The notes beneath the pieces are model-generated. The model was not told the DNA's origin, did no database searches, and saw nothing but the letters and a program-made list of their open reading frames with translations. From Bugula neritina (Eukaryota > Bryozoa > Gymnolaemata > Cheilostomatida > Bugulidae), in the NCBI GenBank assembly GCA_964035545.1, contig OZ037772.1:12217818-12281817 (forward strand): 64,000 bases of DNA, given 5' to 3'. Below, in pieces: positions 1 to 10,780 of the stretch (the stretch's first letter is position 1; the number at the start of each line of letters is the position of its first letter). The position numbers were made by a program, and so were the translations under genes.

Positions 1-1983
1 ACCTAGATTATTCTCAGCCCACTACCAGTCAGTAAACTGGGGGGACAACTTCTGCTATATATTCTGTGAGAACTAGACTCATGCTCGGACCACAGACTAT
101 CCTCTGAGGGTCAACACTAACATGCTCAGAACTCGAGAAGGAATTCTCACAAACATTTCTAATAAAAGGATTACCAGTTTAAGTTAACAAGTGTGTGTCA
201 CGTACAGGAAATGCCTCTGGAATCTCGACAAAAGGAAAAATCCGTTCGTCAATCTGCATGTTGTTTGAAAAACCATTCTATTCTTGAAAGTGGTATGGGA
301 AGTTATTCATCATCCATGTAAAACAACTGACGATCACAACGAGAGGAGATAACCCTTAACTCGATGCACTAAATTTCTATCGCAACTTGTAATATTAAGT
401 TATGAGACAAAAACATTAAACAAGCAAATGATAGAGTTGAGCTGTCACCTGAACTACTGCTAACACTGAGCTAACACCATGCATACTAAACACAACACAG
501 AGTACAATACTGCAGGCATACCAAACAACACAGCGCTACAATATCAAGATGGATGAATAGGATGTGAAGAGCACAATGAGCTAACCAATGAGAGGCGATG
601 ACACTACCAAATGGCGAATCAGTTTATGTTTGACAATGCCGAGAACGCCGTTGCTAATTTGGCCATTGTTTTGTAACTAATTATAATAAGATGATAGATG
701 GTACAGAGTCTGTTGTCTCGGCTGTCTTTCTGACCCTCAAAAGGTTATAGAGAGAGGAGACTGTGACTGGCTAAAGGTGAAGGTCAAACAGCCGACTAAT
801 CATAGTTTAAGATAGTGACAAGGATTGAGTGACGCCCATAGTGGATGAGAAAATGAGAGAAATTAGGAGATCATGCATTGCAGAGAGGAGCGAAACAGGA
901 AGTGGTGAAATGTTCAAGGTCGTGTTGAAAGCCAGGCATACAAATGCTAACTACACGCGATAAGTGGCTGAGTCTTACCCACAATAGGAAGTCCATGATC
1001 TAACACACACATAAATAATCTTAGCAGGGACAACCTACCTATTCTAAACTAGGATGAAATGGCTTTATAAACCATTTTATAGGGAAATTCAAGTTGAATT
1101 CACTTTTTCTAACACCCATTGTGCAGAAACTGAGAGCACACAGGGAATTTACCACTTTACATGCTTTCTAATGCTTGAAATTAGTCTTTAGTAATTGTGA
1201 CTAAAACCTCAACACTGCAATTGCTCCACTGGGAGTTGTCCTAACCCATATGACCGTGTGACAAATCATGTGACATGTAACATGTGACATGTAACTCAAA
1301 GCTCTCGCTTTTTTAATAACTAAAGTATTGCAATAAATAAATGAATGTTGACTTAAGGCCTGGCCACACACTCGTGAGAATCACACGAAATCGTCTATTT
1401 TACACAAGAACACAAGACGTACGATCAAATTTGAGAGAATTCATACGAAATCGTGTTCGCTGGGTGCACCCACCAAAGACGATGGACGAAAGAGCTTGAT
1501 TGACGATAAGCACCACTTGATTGGTCAATAGAATTTTAGCAACAGGGATTATTTCAGTTCTACCACGTTTCTGTGTCTGGCAATCAGCTGCTGTTTTTAT
1601 CTCGTGCAAGACTCATTCACAGACTGTGTTTTGTCCGACGAAGGTGCAGCTGGTAATAAGAGAGGATAACTCTCGAAAATATTCACACAGATTTTGTATG
1701 ATTTTCACGAGTGTGTGGCCAGGCCTTTAAAGATATTTTGTGAACATTTCCGGCTCGCTATATTATAAAAAAGATTTTTAGAGCTATGTGTGTTATACAA
1801 TATATCAGACTCAGATATTTACATAGAATATTGTATACAGAACAAATGTAAAGCGTAATGTAGTATAATACGATGCACATCCTGTGTGATGTACTATATA
1901 ATACGATACGATATAACACGCAATACAACACAACAAGGTGTGTCGTACGGTATTATGATGCATACTATGACATGAACACTCAC
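1..1983. other. left-edge non-coding stretch, intronic to gene A
   Basis: No exon was recognised here on either strand. By comparison with gene B, the next exon of gene A should encode a PH-domain segment starting GDSY, and no minus-strand reading resembling it was seen. The stretch is therefore best read as intron of gene A that continues past the window edge. It contains one MITE-like element (1353-1730). A copy of the GGAGATAAC-type motif lies near 345. Short open frames here are not convincing. Confidence 0.5.
1353..1730. mobile_element. MITE-like element with 21-bp perfect terminal inverted repeats
   Basis: The left end (1357-1377) begins GGCCTGGCCACACACTCG. The right end (1705-1725) is its exact reverse complement over 21 bp. 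TTAA flanks both sides (1353-1356 and 1727-1730), with one extra T before the right copy. The interior has no credible coding capacity. The inverted termini plus a short flanking duplication indicate a non-autonomous DNA transposon. TTAA is the target of piggyBac-type elements, but the superfamily is not proved from this copy alone. Confidence 0.75.
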
Positions 1984-2344
1984 CCTGGACTTGCACATCA
2001 GCATGACTTTGTCAAACAAGAAGATGTACCTGAAAGAGAGAAGACAACTACTTGAGGTGTGTATCATTTTAGTTCTCATAGAAGAAGACGAATCCTTTAT
2101 TTTATTATTTTGCTAATAAGATGGTCCTTTTTACTTTATTATCACTGAATACGCTATTTTCACAAGAAGACTGCATGGAGCTAAACAAGTAGTTGCAAAC
2201 AATTCCCCTATTAATCATCTGCCAGGTTTAGATAACAAGACTTAAAGTTCACCTTCTCAGCTCTCTGTTGTCGTCGTGAAACCTCACTTTGAGCTCTCCA
2301 TCTTTCAGCAGATGCCCGTAGTCTTCTAGCCGCGTTCCCTGAGG
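1984..2344 (-). CDS. vav: gene A exons 11-12: start of the PH domain
   Basis: Exon 11 (2253-2344) reads GTRLEDYGHLLKDGELKV, matching the start of the VAV PH domain (DGELKI). Exon 12 (1984-2029) reads YIFLFDKVMLMCKSR, matching RYAFLLDKALLICK. Exon 12 ends in phase 0 with donor GTGAGT. The remaining PH strands are not in the window. Lengths (92 and 46 nt) and phases are identical to the gene B exons. Confidence 0.9.
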
Positions 2345-5300
2345 CTACAAAACATAACGAAGGTCAAGGTCAAGGTGAATGATATGTCTGCCGGGACTGA
2401 ATGTAGTGCAGCTAGAAACAGGAGATAGCCTCAGAGCTATCCTTGCAACTTGAATAAAGCTCACTAAGGTGTAAGATAACAAGGTAAACTAGGCAAGTAA
2501 TGGTAAGAAACAGGAGGGGGGCACAGAGGCACCCCACCCAATAACAGGCTCACCATAGAGAGATCTTCTATACTCTGTTCTATCATAGTGATAGTATCTA
2601 AGGACTCTCTGTCTCTTTTCACCTCATTCACATAGTACGCTATGTCTTGCATCACGTCTATTGCCTTCTCTATGTCTTTCATTGGTGGAGAGCCTATCTC
2701 AAATATCTTGTCTTTCCCGAGGTTCTTCTTCAGCTCCTGGAGGAAACAAACACAAATGTTTCTATTGAGAATCAACAGTTGACGTTCATTGGAATATTTT
2801 TAATTTTTTATCTCTGTGTAGCACCTGTCAAGCACCTGTGTAACACTTTGCTGTAGTTTATGGAAAACAACTAGTAAATTTAGAAGTAACTAAAACTAAT
2901 ATTATACTTTTTAAAAAAGCTCTTTTTCTATAAATTCAGCTGACAACAATAAAGATCATGAAAATATTGCCGCTACTGATAGGACCTGGTGTAACGTTAG
3001 CTTAAAACCTTAAAACAACCTCATAAACCGAGTGGAGGCGTTGCCCTTTTCAACTGCAAGAAAGAAATTACTCTAACTTGATTTTTAATAAGAATTACTC
3101 AAGTGATTGAAAAGGTATTTCTTATGCTACAATTCCCAGCTTCCAATTATGCGAATGGATTTTTCATTTGGTGTTTGGAAACAGTAGCATTGAATGAAAG
3201 CACAACTACAAGTTCACCCGTAAGAGCATCACATAACACAAAGTCATAACGCGAGGTAATGGGAACTCAGTGCTAGTACTATAAGCCGAACCTGGAGTAG
3301 TAGACTGTACTTCATGATCCTCTGCATGGGAACCATCAGCAAATCTCTCAGCTTGAACTTGCCGCCATTGGCTTGCTGCTCACAATCCTACAATCCAGCC
3401 AATAGAATTCAACGTAGCACACAACCATCCAATAGCGTAGCTTGTACCACTTTTCACTGAACGAGACGTACACAATATATGATGACATCACGCTGTTTGT
3501 ACACTTACCGCTAAACTGTGCTTCACGACGTCATTCTTCTTCATGATGTCATCAACCTTACTCTGCGCTGCCGGCAGCCCGGCGCAGTACTCAGCGTAGA
3601 GGACGAGTCGCTTCTTAGCTTTGACAAAGATTGAGGCAATGTCGGTAATGGCGTCTCTCTCTATGACGCCCTCCAAGTCCGAGCAGAGTTCTCTGTGTAC
3701 TGCGTACAATTCCTAGACCAGGGAAAACAACTCCAAATACTAGTAACTCTAGGAAGACTGAATAATGGCTAAGGCTTGCAAAGAACGGATTCATTTTAAT
3801 TGTTTTAATAAAAGGAGACACAACTTCAAAAAATGCAAATTACTACTTTTTAAAACACAAGAAGCAACCGCCGTGGTAAAAATTTAACCTAAAGCATAGT
3901 TGGATCTTCACAGGCTAGAGCGTTTGCCTGGTTAACGCGAAGGTCATGGGTTCGAGCCCCGGCAAAGGTCATTGGTGATGTTAGGAAGAGCATCCAGCCA
4001 TAATTGCTCCTGAGTCCTATTTAAATAAGTCCTTAGCCTGCTTCAACAAAAACCCTTCCATCAGGGGTTTTCCCACAATGATGGTGACTATAAACTTGTA
4101 GGATTCTAACAGAACTCGGTAGAAGTTACCTCCCCCCGACCGTCTTCCTACTCACCTCTATGTTGATGAATATAGCTTTGATAGTTTCCCTGTTCATTAG
4201 TCCAGCCTGCATGTTCTTGATGAACTTTTCCGACACTGTCCGCAACACTTGCACGTAATTCTCCTCCGTTTCTATGGCAACACACAGACTAGTCTCAGAA
4301 AAGGAGACAACTTCCAAATGCAACATAGTAATAATTCATTTGACGACATTCATACAAACGACGTTTCAAATGAGATGCATAAAGGAAAAGTGGTTTCAAT
4401 TAACACTGACTCATTAAGGAATAAACAGTAAATATGGCCAAATAAAACCTCCCGTAGATTATCGACACAACTTAGCGAACTGAGAGATGATGCGATTGGC
4501 CATTTCATGACCAACTGACTGGTATTTTACTCTGCAGAAGAGTACTCCCCCATCACTCGTACCGACCAATCACATCTCACTTAACAGCCAACTAGCCAAT
4601 AAGAGACACAGCTTGGTGCCTTGACCAATCAGCTGCCCGGTTACTAACCTATCAATTCCTCTATGCAGAACTGACTCAGAGTCTTCTTGTGGGACTGACT
4701 CATCTGCAACATTACAATAAATATTACACAGGAGTTATACTCTCTGGGAATGTGTGTGTACCTCCAAATACGGAAATTCAAAATATGTACATAGAAAGAA
4801 TAGATGAAAGTTGACATTGACGTTGTGCAGAGCACAACGGCAGCTGCTTATAAATGGTATTGAGACTGGAGAATGTGACAGTTGCTGTAACTATTGTACC
4901 TACACAATGCTACTTCTATCACATTTGGTTTTCAACCACCGTGACTGGGCAATACTTATCACACTAGTGAGTTACTTGCTATTGATTGTGTTGTCATGCA
5001 AAGGTGCAGTTACCTCCAACTTACTGTGACCAAGCAATACCGCACTTACCACAGATGCTCTGTTCTTCTTAATACTGCAGAGGTCCTCGTATATCTTATC
5101 CCCCTCATCGTCCTCTCGGGATATCGGCCCATAGATGTCTTCATCAGGCATCTCCCTGCAAACACACCGTTTGATGGAGTCTGTATCTTGCACATCTTAT
5201 ATTAAATTATTATCTAATTTAGTAGAACAGAGAAGATTGCGGATGTTATCTCCTCCGACAAACAAATAACTTTGACATTGTATCAAGAAAAAGCTGCAGG

Positions 5301-8300
5301 GCATGCTAGTTTGCCGAGATTCAGTAAATTTAAAAGCTACTGCTTTGGTTTTTTATAATAATTTAACTTAGAACTGAAGAATTCAAATTTATTTTACAAA
5401 GATAATTCTATTAATGCTCAAAATTTTGAAAATTTTGGGAGATTAGCAAAAAAATGCAAGAGAGAAAATCAACAAAAATTATATCATATTATCATTATTA
5501 TATGCGTAATATTATAGGCCATAGGGTATCTTGTAATTATGTTTTAGGATTTACTAATGCTAATATCATATTGAAAAAATAGTTTTCAATTTTGATTTCA
5601 ATTTAACACAAGAAGTTTTCAATAGGTGCTTATCTCAGTAATTGCGTTTACTAGCGACCTTGCAGAGTGACCCATAAACTTTGGGGGACACAACTCCGAT
5701 AGTTCTGAACTCGGTTACTATTAAAACTACGATTATTACTCAAACACAGAGACATAGGCATGCACAGTTTCACCGTAGAAACAAATAGGGTTGGGAGACA
5801 CTGAAGGTGAAGACGACTTACGACAAGTTCAAATCTTCGAGGTTTTTGTATATATCATCTTCTTGATGTTGAAACCCTCTGCAAAAACACAATAGCCTCA
5901 GTTTCAACAGCAGAATACTTCTTTCCTTTGTTCAGAGAAAATTATAGCCTCAGTTCTATCAGCGAAACGCATTCAGAAAAAAAACTGGTTGGAAGTCAAG
6001 AGAAAACCGATAGTAATACATAAACTTGGCAGTTTGAAAACATTATGTTACCATAGCAACTAGCAATACAAGCAGAGGGTAGACTCACGCTATTCTGTTG
6101 TGACGGACTGCAATTTCGCTGCGAGAGAGAGTGGAGAGAGTGTTCATCACCTGCAACATGATACCACTATGTTATTCTTATTCGTTACTTTTATTTGTCG
6201 ATTGGTAACATTGCAGGGAATAACTACGAGTATACAATACTACTCAGAACTGGCTGGTGTTAGGATGTGATGATACAGACATTGAGGTAAGAGAGAATAG
6301 GAGAGGGACATAAGACTGTCTGTCTGTGTGTTTGTCTGCCACTCTAGACAGGTTACACCAAGTATTTTTGACATTTGTGTGTAAGTGAACTATGCACCGG
6401 CCAGTTTCATTGCAACAAGGAAGTTTAACTGTTAACACAGCATGAGAGAGTCACCTGATTGGCTTAGATTACAGCAACAATCACCACTTATGTTTGTTTA
6501 CGGTCAAATATGGGACACTAAATAATCACATCTACAGCTGGGTTTAGCAGCAAGAGCTGGGTCTAAATACCAGAGTGTTGCCTGGTTCGTTGTTTATGTC
6601 AACATGACTACGTTGAGTAGTGGTTGAACCAGCCAATCACAGGACTCCCTGACATACAAGGAAACTACAGTTGCTAGTTGCTGTAAGTCACTGATAAACA
6701 GCACTTAAAATTGACCTTTGCCTGCTGACTACGAGGAAGTTCTAAAGAAAGCTGCCATTGTCGTACAGCAGTTTGTAACTGTTAGATATTTAAACCCAAC
6801 CACCAAAAAGGTCAACCAGTGCTGCTCAAGGTCACCTCCATTTAGACATGACATCAATACACATTGAAACCGCTGCTCTTTACAGAAGGGCAATACAATG
6901 ACAACTCTAGAACCATGCTTACCATCCTAAGAACTCTATTCTTTATTGTTTGTGATAAATTTATTGTTATATAAAACAGTCAATTATGGTACTATATACT
7001 TTATTATTATATTGCATATTTAATTGTTTCACCATATATTGAATAATTAACTTGAAACCCACATCTGTTCAGCTAATAAATAGTTTTTCTGTTTGAACTG
7101 CCACTACTCTCACCTGAGTACCACTCTCACCTGAGTACCACTCTCACCTGAGTACTACTCTCACCTGAGTATCACTCTCACCCGAGTACTACTCTCACCC
7201 GAGTACTACTCTCACCCGAGTACCACTCTCACCCGAGTACTACTCTCACCCGAGTACTACTCTCACCCGAGTACTACTCTCACCCGAGTACTACTCTCAC
7301 CCGAGTACTACTCTCACCCGAGTACTACTCTCACCCGAGTACTACTCTCACCCGAGTACTACTCTCACCCGAGTACTACTCTCACCCGAGTACTACTCTC
7401 ACCTGAGTACTACTCTCAACTGAGTACTACTCTCACCCGAGTACTAGTAACTAGTAGTACACGCAGAGTACTAGTTACTAGTACTCTGCGTGTATCACTC
7501 TCACCTGAGTACTAGTAACTAGTATTATACCCTCAATGCATGTGGATATAATACACTAGCACGTAGAGGGAATAATCCAGGGTGCACCAGACCTGAGTAT
7601 TGTCAAATACTGCACTAGTGTTATGATAAATGATATGCTGTTATGTAATAACAACTCAGTAGACCTGCTAAATGAACATCAGAGGTGAGTGTGTTTTCAG
7701 TTTGAGGATGTTTCAGTTTGGATATTCTGAATTGGGGAAAATATTTCTCCCTGTTTAACTCTACTGCTAACATTTTGCTTTTAGTAGAAAACAATTTTAT
7801 ACTGACTGAAACCCAAACCAACAGCCTTGTGAAGATAGAATAGGCCTTGGGTGTTATGAAAGTACCAGGGTTCTTGTCCCTGCTGGACTCTATGGGGGAG
7901 TCAGCAACTCTTGACTCATAGTGTTGAAAAATATTGCAATGAGCACCAATCCTAATGGACTGGAAGAATGATTTAAAAGGGAAAGGTATGAGCAGATAGT
8001 GGAGATGAACACGTGACAGCTCTGTGGACAGGTGGACAGGTACCCTCTGTGGACAGGTGGACAGGTACTCTCTGGGGACAGGTGGACAGGTACTCTCTGG
8101 GGACAGGTGGATAGGTACCCTCTAGGGATAAACTCACCTTTTTGAAATCCTTGAGTTCGAAGAGATCGTAAATCTCGAACAGTTCTGCGGTTTTCATGTT
8201 GAAGTGAACTCGGCAGGCGTTGAGGAACCATCTTATGTTCTTACTGCAGAGGAACTGCAACAGAAGGGATACTGGAGAGTGTATTGAGAAGTGTGCAGGA

Positions 8301-10780
8301 GAGGGTCTTGTAACACTGGCATATACATCATCGGTCGTACTGAATATCATTTATATACACATTGAGGGTGTGAGTAGGAAAGTTAATTCCAGGAGGGTGA
8401 AGACTGAATTTTAATATGATTCTATACACTAGAATATAATATACTATAGACTATACTATAATTTAAAATATAATATAAATTATGTTCTAATTTAAAATAT
8501 AATATAGATTATGTTATAATTTAAAATGTACTATAGATTATGTTATAATTTAGAATATACTATAGACTATACTATAATTTAGAATATACTATAGATTATA
8601 CTATAATTTAGAATATACTATAGACTATACTATAATTTAGAATATATTATAGATTAGACTATAATTTAGAATATACTATAGATTATTTTATAATGTATAA
8701 TAATCTATAGAGTATATAGTATAGATTACACTATACTGTATAACATGCTATACTAGATCATAAACTTAAATCTAGAGCCTATACTATAGATTATACTACA
8801 TAGTGTAATATACTATACTACATAAAACAGTATGCTATATATTTTAGTATAGTATAGTATAGTAGGTTAGGAGTATGAAAGGAGGCAAACTTAGATATAA
8901 TGCTGTACGAGCACAGATTACTGAGTGCTTCTACCTGCACAGCTGCAGGTACTGTAGGAGATACTCAGGCATAGTACAAGGTTTAGTTTATTGCTACTTG
9001 CCAAGTGCCCTTCAATATGCATATAGCCTTAATCATCCTTCATTTACATGAGGCAGTACCTATTTATTACTTTTTCATAGGGCACTACAAATTATTGCAG
9101 GCAGTTCAGAAGTTTTATAATGGCAATGGATGCAGCTTGCTTTACTTTATGTAAACAGCAGAACTTGGTTTATGACTGTAAACAGCCAGTGTAAATGAAG
9201 GCGAATTCAATTAATCCTCAAGGTCAAATAAAGGTAACATCCCATAGTCTGTGTCAATATCATTGCACAATACTCATTTAATCAAATTTTACTGATAAAG
9301 ACACCATCAGCAAATATAATGAGGGAGAAATCATACAGCCTTCTAAGGCAAGTTCAAACCTACACTTTAAATTGACCACTAGAAAGCAGACTAACTATAT
9401 ACTGAATACTTCATTCTAATTACATTTAATTGTAATTAATAGGTACCAAAGCATCTGCATACGCCACTCAAAATACTAGATGAAAATTAGTAGAAAAGAG
9501 AAAATATATTTCTAGCGTTTAAATACCTAATTCTAAATCAATTATTAAAAGCAATTGTCATTAATCAGTGATGATTTCAGTAGGTTTACATAACCTTATA
9601 TTATATTGTATACAAAGGTTGGAGAGATACAAGTGGTAGATTACATATCGCGATTATAATTGTACAGCCCAATAACTACAATTGGTTTTAGAAATTAGTA
9701 CTCATGTATACTTGCATTAGCAAAATCTGCTAATTCACTAGCTAATAGGTATAATTGTGATAGGCTACTAAAATTAATAAAACAAAACCATTGTAAGTGG
9801 AAGTAGTATAAAGTGTTTTTTAAAATACAATTAGGACCTTTATACCATAAGATAAGCATTCTTTTTCTTATATACAAATATACAAAATATTAGTTCAATA
9901 TCTAATGATATGTATGCAAATGATAAACAATTACTAAGGTATATCATTTTATTTTTACTAGTAAAACCGAGTCAGTACAATATTATTTGATATTTCTGAA
10001 CCAAGTATAATAGCATTTTTAAAATAAAAATACTTATTTAAGATTTCTTATTATTACATCTTTACTTGTACTATTGCTATATGAGGTTGGCAACATTAAA
10101 CTTAAAGTAATATTAAAAAGTCGAATTTAAACTTAAAATGCAATTGCAAAAATTGAAATACTAAGTGATAATTTAAACTATTACTACTATTAGTATTCAT
10201 ATTTAAGGTTATTAAATAAGTAAAAATGTCAATATAAAATTAGCAGATATGAAATAATTAAAAAGTTATAGCAATGATAACTACTACTACTACTAGTAAG
10301 ACAATAAGTCAAAGTAAGACAATAAGTCAAAGTATGACTTAGACTAACTCTAAGAGTAAGAGTAAGTCAAAGTGTAACTCATGAAATTGAATTTAATTTT
10401 ATGAAATTCCGAGTACTAAAAAGGTTAAACATTACTACTCATACTAAAAAAACACAATTTATATTTTAAGCAAACAATCGTAAAGTCTCAAACTTAAAAG
10501 TTAGACAAAGTTTAAGACTGAAGTACAAAAAATTAAAGTTGATTCGACTGATTCTCATTCTGAAAGTGAAACTCAAACTGCAACCTACCTGTGAAGATTG
10601 TGGTCGAAGAGAATAATCTCTGTCGTCAATAGTAGGTTTTAAAGTAGTAACAAGCTGGCATAAAATAACGCCATCTCTTAAACATTGTGCAAAATCTGAG
10701 ACATTGTGGCCCATAAATTCATAGGGCAAAACTTTGCATCTCTGCAGCCAGTCTAGGCAGAGTTCCCACTCTTCAGACAT
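1984..10780 (-). CDS. vav: VAV-family Rho guanine nucleotide exchange factor, N-terminal part (gene A)
   Basis: This is a cytoplasmic exchange factor that loads GTP onto Rac/Rho GTPases downstream of tyrosine kinases. Twelve minus-strand exons were rebuilt: 10589-10780, 8138-8254, 6089-6150, 5822-5878, 5050-5155, 4649-4703, 4156-4271, 3509-3712, 3292-3387, 2554-2736, 2253-2344 and 1984-2029. They total 1326 nt (442 residues), all with GT-AG borders and agreeing phases. The start ATG at 10780 gives MSEEWELCLDWL, matching the VAV N terminus (MELWRQCTHWL). An ATG ten codons upstream lies outside the conserved alignment. The order is CH domain (1-117), acidic region with three DxIY-type tyrosines (about 125-175), DH domain (about 180-390) and PH start (391-442). 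The rest of PH, C1, SH3-SH2-SH3 should lie left of the window. The family assignment is very secure; which vertebrate VAV it matches cannot be said. Confidence 0.93.
2554..4703 (-). CDS. vav: gene A exons 6-10: Dbl-homology (DH) catalytic domain
   Basis: Exon 6 is 4649-4703 (MSQSHKKTLSQFCIEELI). Exon 7 is 4156-4271 (ETEENYVQVL...IFINIE). Exon 8 is 3509-3712 (LVLYAEYCAGLPAA). Exon 9 is 3292-3387 (ANGGKFKLRDLLMVPMQRI). Exon 10 is 2554-2736 (IDVMQDIAYYVNEVKRD). The conserved DH signature LLMVPMQR, which helps contact the GTPase switch regions, is intact, so the domain should be catalytically competent. Exon 10 is almost identical in DNA to the matching exon of gene B, although neighbouring exons are strongly diverged (see findings). 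Confidence 0.93.
3135..3262. mobile_element. copy of a short MITE-like family (GCGAATGGATTTTTCATT)
   Basis: The core GCGAATGGATTTTTCATTTG, followed by a TGTTTGGAAACAGT block and CACAACTACAAGTTCA, recurs in MEGF8 introns near 23234, 24484 and 24692. The 24692 copy is the most complete and has perfect terminal inverted repeats. This copy lies in intron 9 of gene A. Its ends are degenerate, so the boundaries are approximate. Confidence 0.55.
3902..4105 (+). mobile_element. tRNA-derived SINE, copy 1
   Basis: A tRNA-like head carries a B box (GGTTCGAGCCC near 3949) and an A-box-like stretch (CTAGAGCGTTTGCCTGG). It is followed by a body with GATGTTAGGAAGAGCATCCA and a tail ending ATGGTGACTATAAACTTG. 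A second, inverted copy with the same head-body-tail order lies at 26831-27040. Repetition at two places and the pol III promoter boxes identify a SINE. The GGAAG-GCATCC body motif resembles the central part of SINEs from other animals, which I recall but cannot verify here. The element lies in intron 7 of gene A. Confidence 0.8.
5050..5878 (-). CDS. vav: gene A exons 4-5: acidic autoinhibitory region with three tyrosines
   Basis: Exon 4 (5822-5878) reads FQHQEDDIYKNLEDLNLS. Exon 5 (5050-5155) contains MPDEDIYGPIS and later EGDKIYEDL. These three tyrosines fall at the places of Tyr142, Tyr160 and Tyr174 of human VAV1 (DEDIY, DEDLY, DEIYEDL). In that protein their phosphorylation releases the autoinhibited DH domain. 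Keeping all three predicts that gene A is switched on by tyrosine kinases. Splice phases are 2 (exon 3/4), 2 (exon 4/5) and 0 (exon 5/6). Confidence 0.9.
6089..10780 (-). CDS. vav: gene A exons 1-3: calponin-homology (CH) domain
   Basis: Exon 1 (10589-10780) encodes 64 residues including LRDGVILCQLV, the CH-domain core, and ends RPQSSQ, as in vertebrate VAV (RPQMSQ). Exon 2 (8138-8254, 39 codons) reads FLCSKNIRWFLNACRV then LFEIYDLFELKDFKK, corresponding to FLCLKNIRTFL and LFEAFDLFDVQDFGK. Exon 3 (6089-6150) gives VMNTLSTLSRSEIA (VIYTLSALSWTPIA in VAV1). In known VAV proteins the CH domain folds back to autoinhibit DH activity, so gene A should be regulated in the usual way. Introns 1 (8255-10588) and 2 (6151-8137) are the longest of the gene and carry tandem repeats. 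Confidence 0.93.
7104..7446. repeat. 17-bp minisatellite (about 20 copies) in gene A intron 2
   Basis: The unit is GAGTACTACTCTCACCC with C/T variants (early copies have ACCTGAGT, later ones ACCCGAGT). The array is followed at once by a perfect 18-bp-arm palindrome centred at 7476. Confidence 0.9.
7458..7494. repeat. perfect palindrome, 18-bp arms, 1-nt centre
   Basis: The left arm is TACACGCAGAGTACTAGT (7458-7475). The right arm is its exact reverse complement (7477-7494) around a single T. It lies at the end of the 17-bp minisatellite, and the GAGTAC core of that repeat forms part of each arm. Confidence 0.9.
8021..8127. repeat. 24-bp tandem repeat next to the gene A exon 2 donor
   Basis: About four copies of TCTGKGGACAGGTGGACAGGT end about 10 nt before the donor of exon 2 (exon edge 8138). 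The reverse-strand reading stays open across several copies, but it is intronic and has no family resemblance. Confidence 0.8.
8425..8870. repeat. AT-rich degenerate tandem repeat (unit about 29-30 bp)
   Basis: Repeats of AATATACTATAGATTATA / CTATAATTTAG grade into simple TAGTATAG sequence. It lies inside intron 1 of gene A. The rest of that intron (8871-10588) is AT-rich and shows no recognisable gene. Confidence 0.8.

Noticed and set aside
3902-3975. A tRNA gene
   Set aside because: The B box is good, but the head does not close into a full cloverleaf with an acceptor stem, and the same head plus body recurs at 26831-27040, so it is a SINE.
7890-8350. Minus-strand open frames of 113 and 125 codons over the 24-bp repeat
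   Set aside because: Only 8138-8254 is a real exon (CH domain). The rest is intronic repeat past a good donor.
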